Position numbers and translations under genes: made by a program. Below the pieces are notes generated by a model. That model worked only from the letters and a program-made list of their open reading frames with translations, made no database searches and had not been told where the DNA came from. A stretch of 49,492 nucleotides of DNA from Janthinobacterium saanense (GTDB lineage Bacteria > Pseudomonadota > Gammaproteobacteria > Burkholderiales > Burkholderiaceae_D): positions 1 to 49,492 of the forward strand of contig NZ_JACHCI010000032.1 of NCBI RefSeq assembly GCF_014200675.1, read 5' to 3'. This document shows, in pieces, positions 48,863 to 49,492 of the stretch (positions within the stretch are counted from its first letter, which is position 1; the number at the start of each line of letters is the position of its first letter).

Positions 48863-49402
48863 ATGTCGATTAGTGCCTTACGCGCTGACATTGGGGCCGC
48901 CTTGAATATCAATGAATGCATACATTATTTAACGCCTGCCGGCACGGATGCCATCATCATGCCGTTGGCCGCAGGGAAACCGGGCAAAGCGGTGCAAGCA
49001 TCCTGGGATTGCCCGAACTGGCCAGCAGATCTTTTTGCGATTGCCGCTGCCATGATTGAGCGCTCCGGTTGCTATACCGAGGTCAGTCCTGACCGCCAGC
49101 ACCTGGAAGCCCATGCGGATTATTTGGAAAAAATCGAGCAAGCGGCCCATGCGTGGAATGCCGATCCCGGAGCGCCGCCAGCAACGCTGATGGTGTTATG
49201 GGAGCAGCTTGTGACGCAGCATGGCGGCGTGGAAATCGAGCAGCTATGCGCATCTCCTGCTGTCATTTCCATACTGCTTACGCTGTTTGCCGTCGCGGAC
49301 GAAACTTGTGCCGGCATGGGCTGGGATGTCACTCGGCATGAAGTGCCTGCGCGGGCGTTTGCTGCCATCGCGATGGGGGCCATGGCCGATAAAAGTAGTT
49401 GA
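48863..49402 (+). CDS. Hypothetical protein (179 aa)
   Basis: The protein is soluble, acidic and largely helical, with no signal peptide or membrane helix. I recognise no domain. Features include an N-terminal ALRADIGAALNINECIHYL, a WDCPNWP element, four further cysteines spread over the chain, and several alanine-rich helices near the C-terminus. The codon bias is somewhat weaker than in the neighbours. There is no clear ribosome site before the ATG at 48863. It ends directly next to a convergent minus-strand gene. Confidence 0.65.
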   Translation: MSISALRADIGAALNINECIHYLTPAGTDAIIMPLAAGKPGKAVQASWDCPNWPADLFAIAAAMIERSGCYTEVSPDRQHLEAHADYLEKIEQAAHAWNADPGAPPATLMVLWEQLVTQHGGVEIEQLCASPAVISILLTLFAVADETCAGMGWDVTRHEVPARAFAAIAMGAMADKSS

Positions 49403-49492
49403 TTAGCGCTGATCTTCATCTGCCAGCCTGAGCGAAGCCTCAGTTCGCCTGCCGGTCGCTGCGGCGGCGTACAGGAAGCGCCGCAGGATGGC
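49403..49492 (-). CDS. C-terminal end of a minus-strand gene, cut by the window edge
   Basis: Read on the minus strand, the last 90 bases are one open frame of 29 codons ending in TAA at 49403-49405. The C-terminus reads RRFLYAAAATGRRTEASLR followed by LADEDQR. Third codon positions are mostly G or C, as in the real genes here. The stretch is too short to name a function, and it could be chance. Confidence 0.4.
   Translation of the reverse strand, partial: AILRRFLYAAAATGRRTEASLRLADEDQR

Overview
The window is a chromosomal segment of a GC-rich betaproteobacterium, most likely of the Oxalobacteraceae (Janthinobacterium, Duganella or Massilia type). The evidence is the gene order tpiA-secG-tRNA-Leu-nuoA to nuoN, the DUF2818 gene directly after nuoN, a PEP-CTERM protein, and the strongly GC-biased third codon positions. 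This placement is an inference from gene order and protein style, not from a database search.

Layout. (1) 1-1155: the 3' end of a group II intron (domains V and VI) runs into the C-terminus of an oppositely oriented FAD-dependent oxidoreductase. (2) 1360-4131: a small secreted protein, a DUF2807 protein, a Sel1-repeat protein and a quinone oxidoreductase. (3) 4148-20906: tpiA and secG behind a good sigma-70 promoter, tRNA-Leu(GAG) with its own promoter and terminator, then the complete 14-gene respiratory complex I operon plus DUF2818, closed by an intrinsic terminator. (4) 20925-23423: a Nudix hydrolase, a secreted HExxH protein, ispD and ispF. (5) 23432-31285, minus strand: one five-gene unit with a tripartite RND efflux pump followed by its probable response regulator and sensor kinase. 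(6) 31502-35346: a PQQ-type sugar dehydrogenase, a small hypothetical protein, a divergent MFS/TetR pair with two operator-like palindromes, and a YjbR-family protein. (7) 35804-37658: an orphan PEP-CTERM protein, then a two-gene module that looks like a divergent toxin-antitoxin system. (8) 37686-42762: an FHA membrane protein coupled to a secreted trypsin-like protease, ribA, and a pirin gene divergent from a LysR regulator. (9) 42958-49492: a PAS-PAS-GGDEF-EAL protein, a LysR/MFS divergent pair, an RhtA-like exporter divergent from an Lrp/AsnC regulator, a hypothetical protein, and the end of a minus-strand gene.

How it fits together. The core (regions 3 and 4) is housekeeping: glycolysis, protein export, NADH oxidation and isoprenoid precursor synthesis. 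The flanks are accessory transport and regulation, mostly as divergent regulator/target pairs (TetR-MFS, LysR-pirin, LysR-MFS, Lrp-RhtA) and one efflux pump with a built-in two-component system.

The best candidate for something undescribed is the module at 36691-37658. A 98-residue protein resembles MqsR toxin in length and C-terminal pattern. The gene after it encodes a 204-residue protein with an MqsA-like pair of CxxC motifs but, in place of the MqsA helix-turn-helix, a C-terminal segment that looks like ribbon-helix-helix. Two palindromes of identical design (TACGA-N6-TCGTA) lie in front of the pair.
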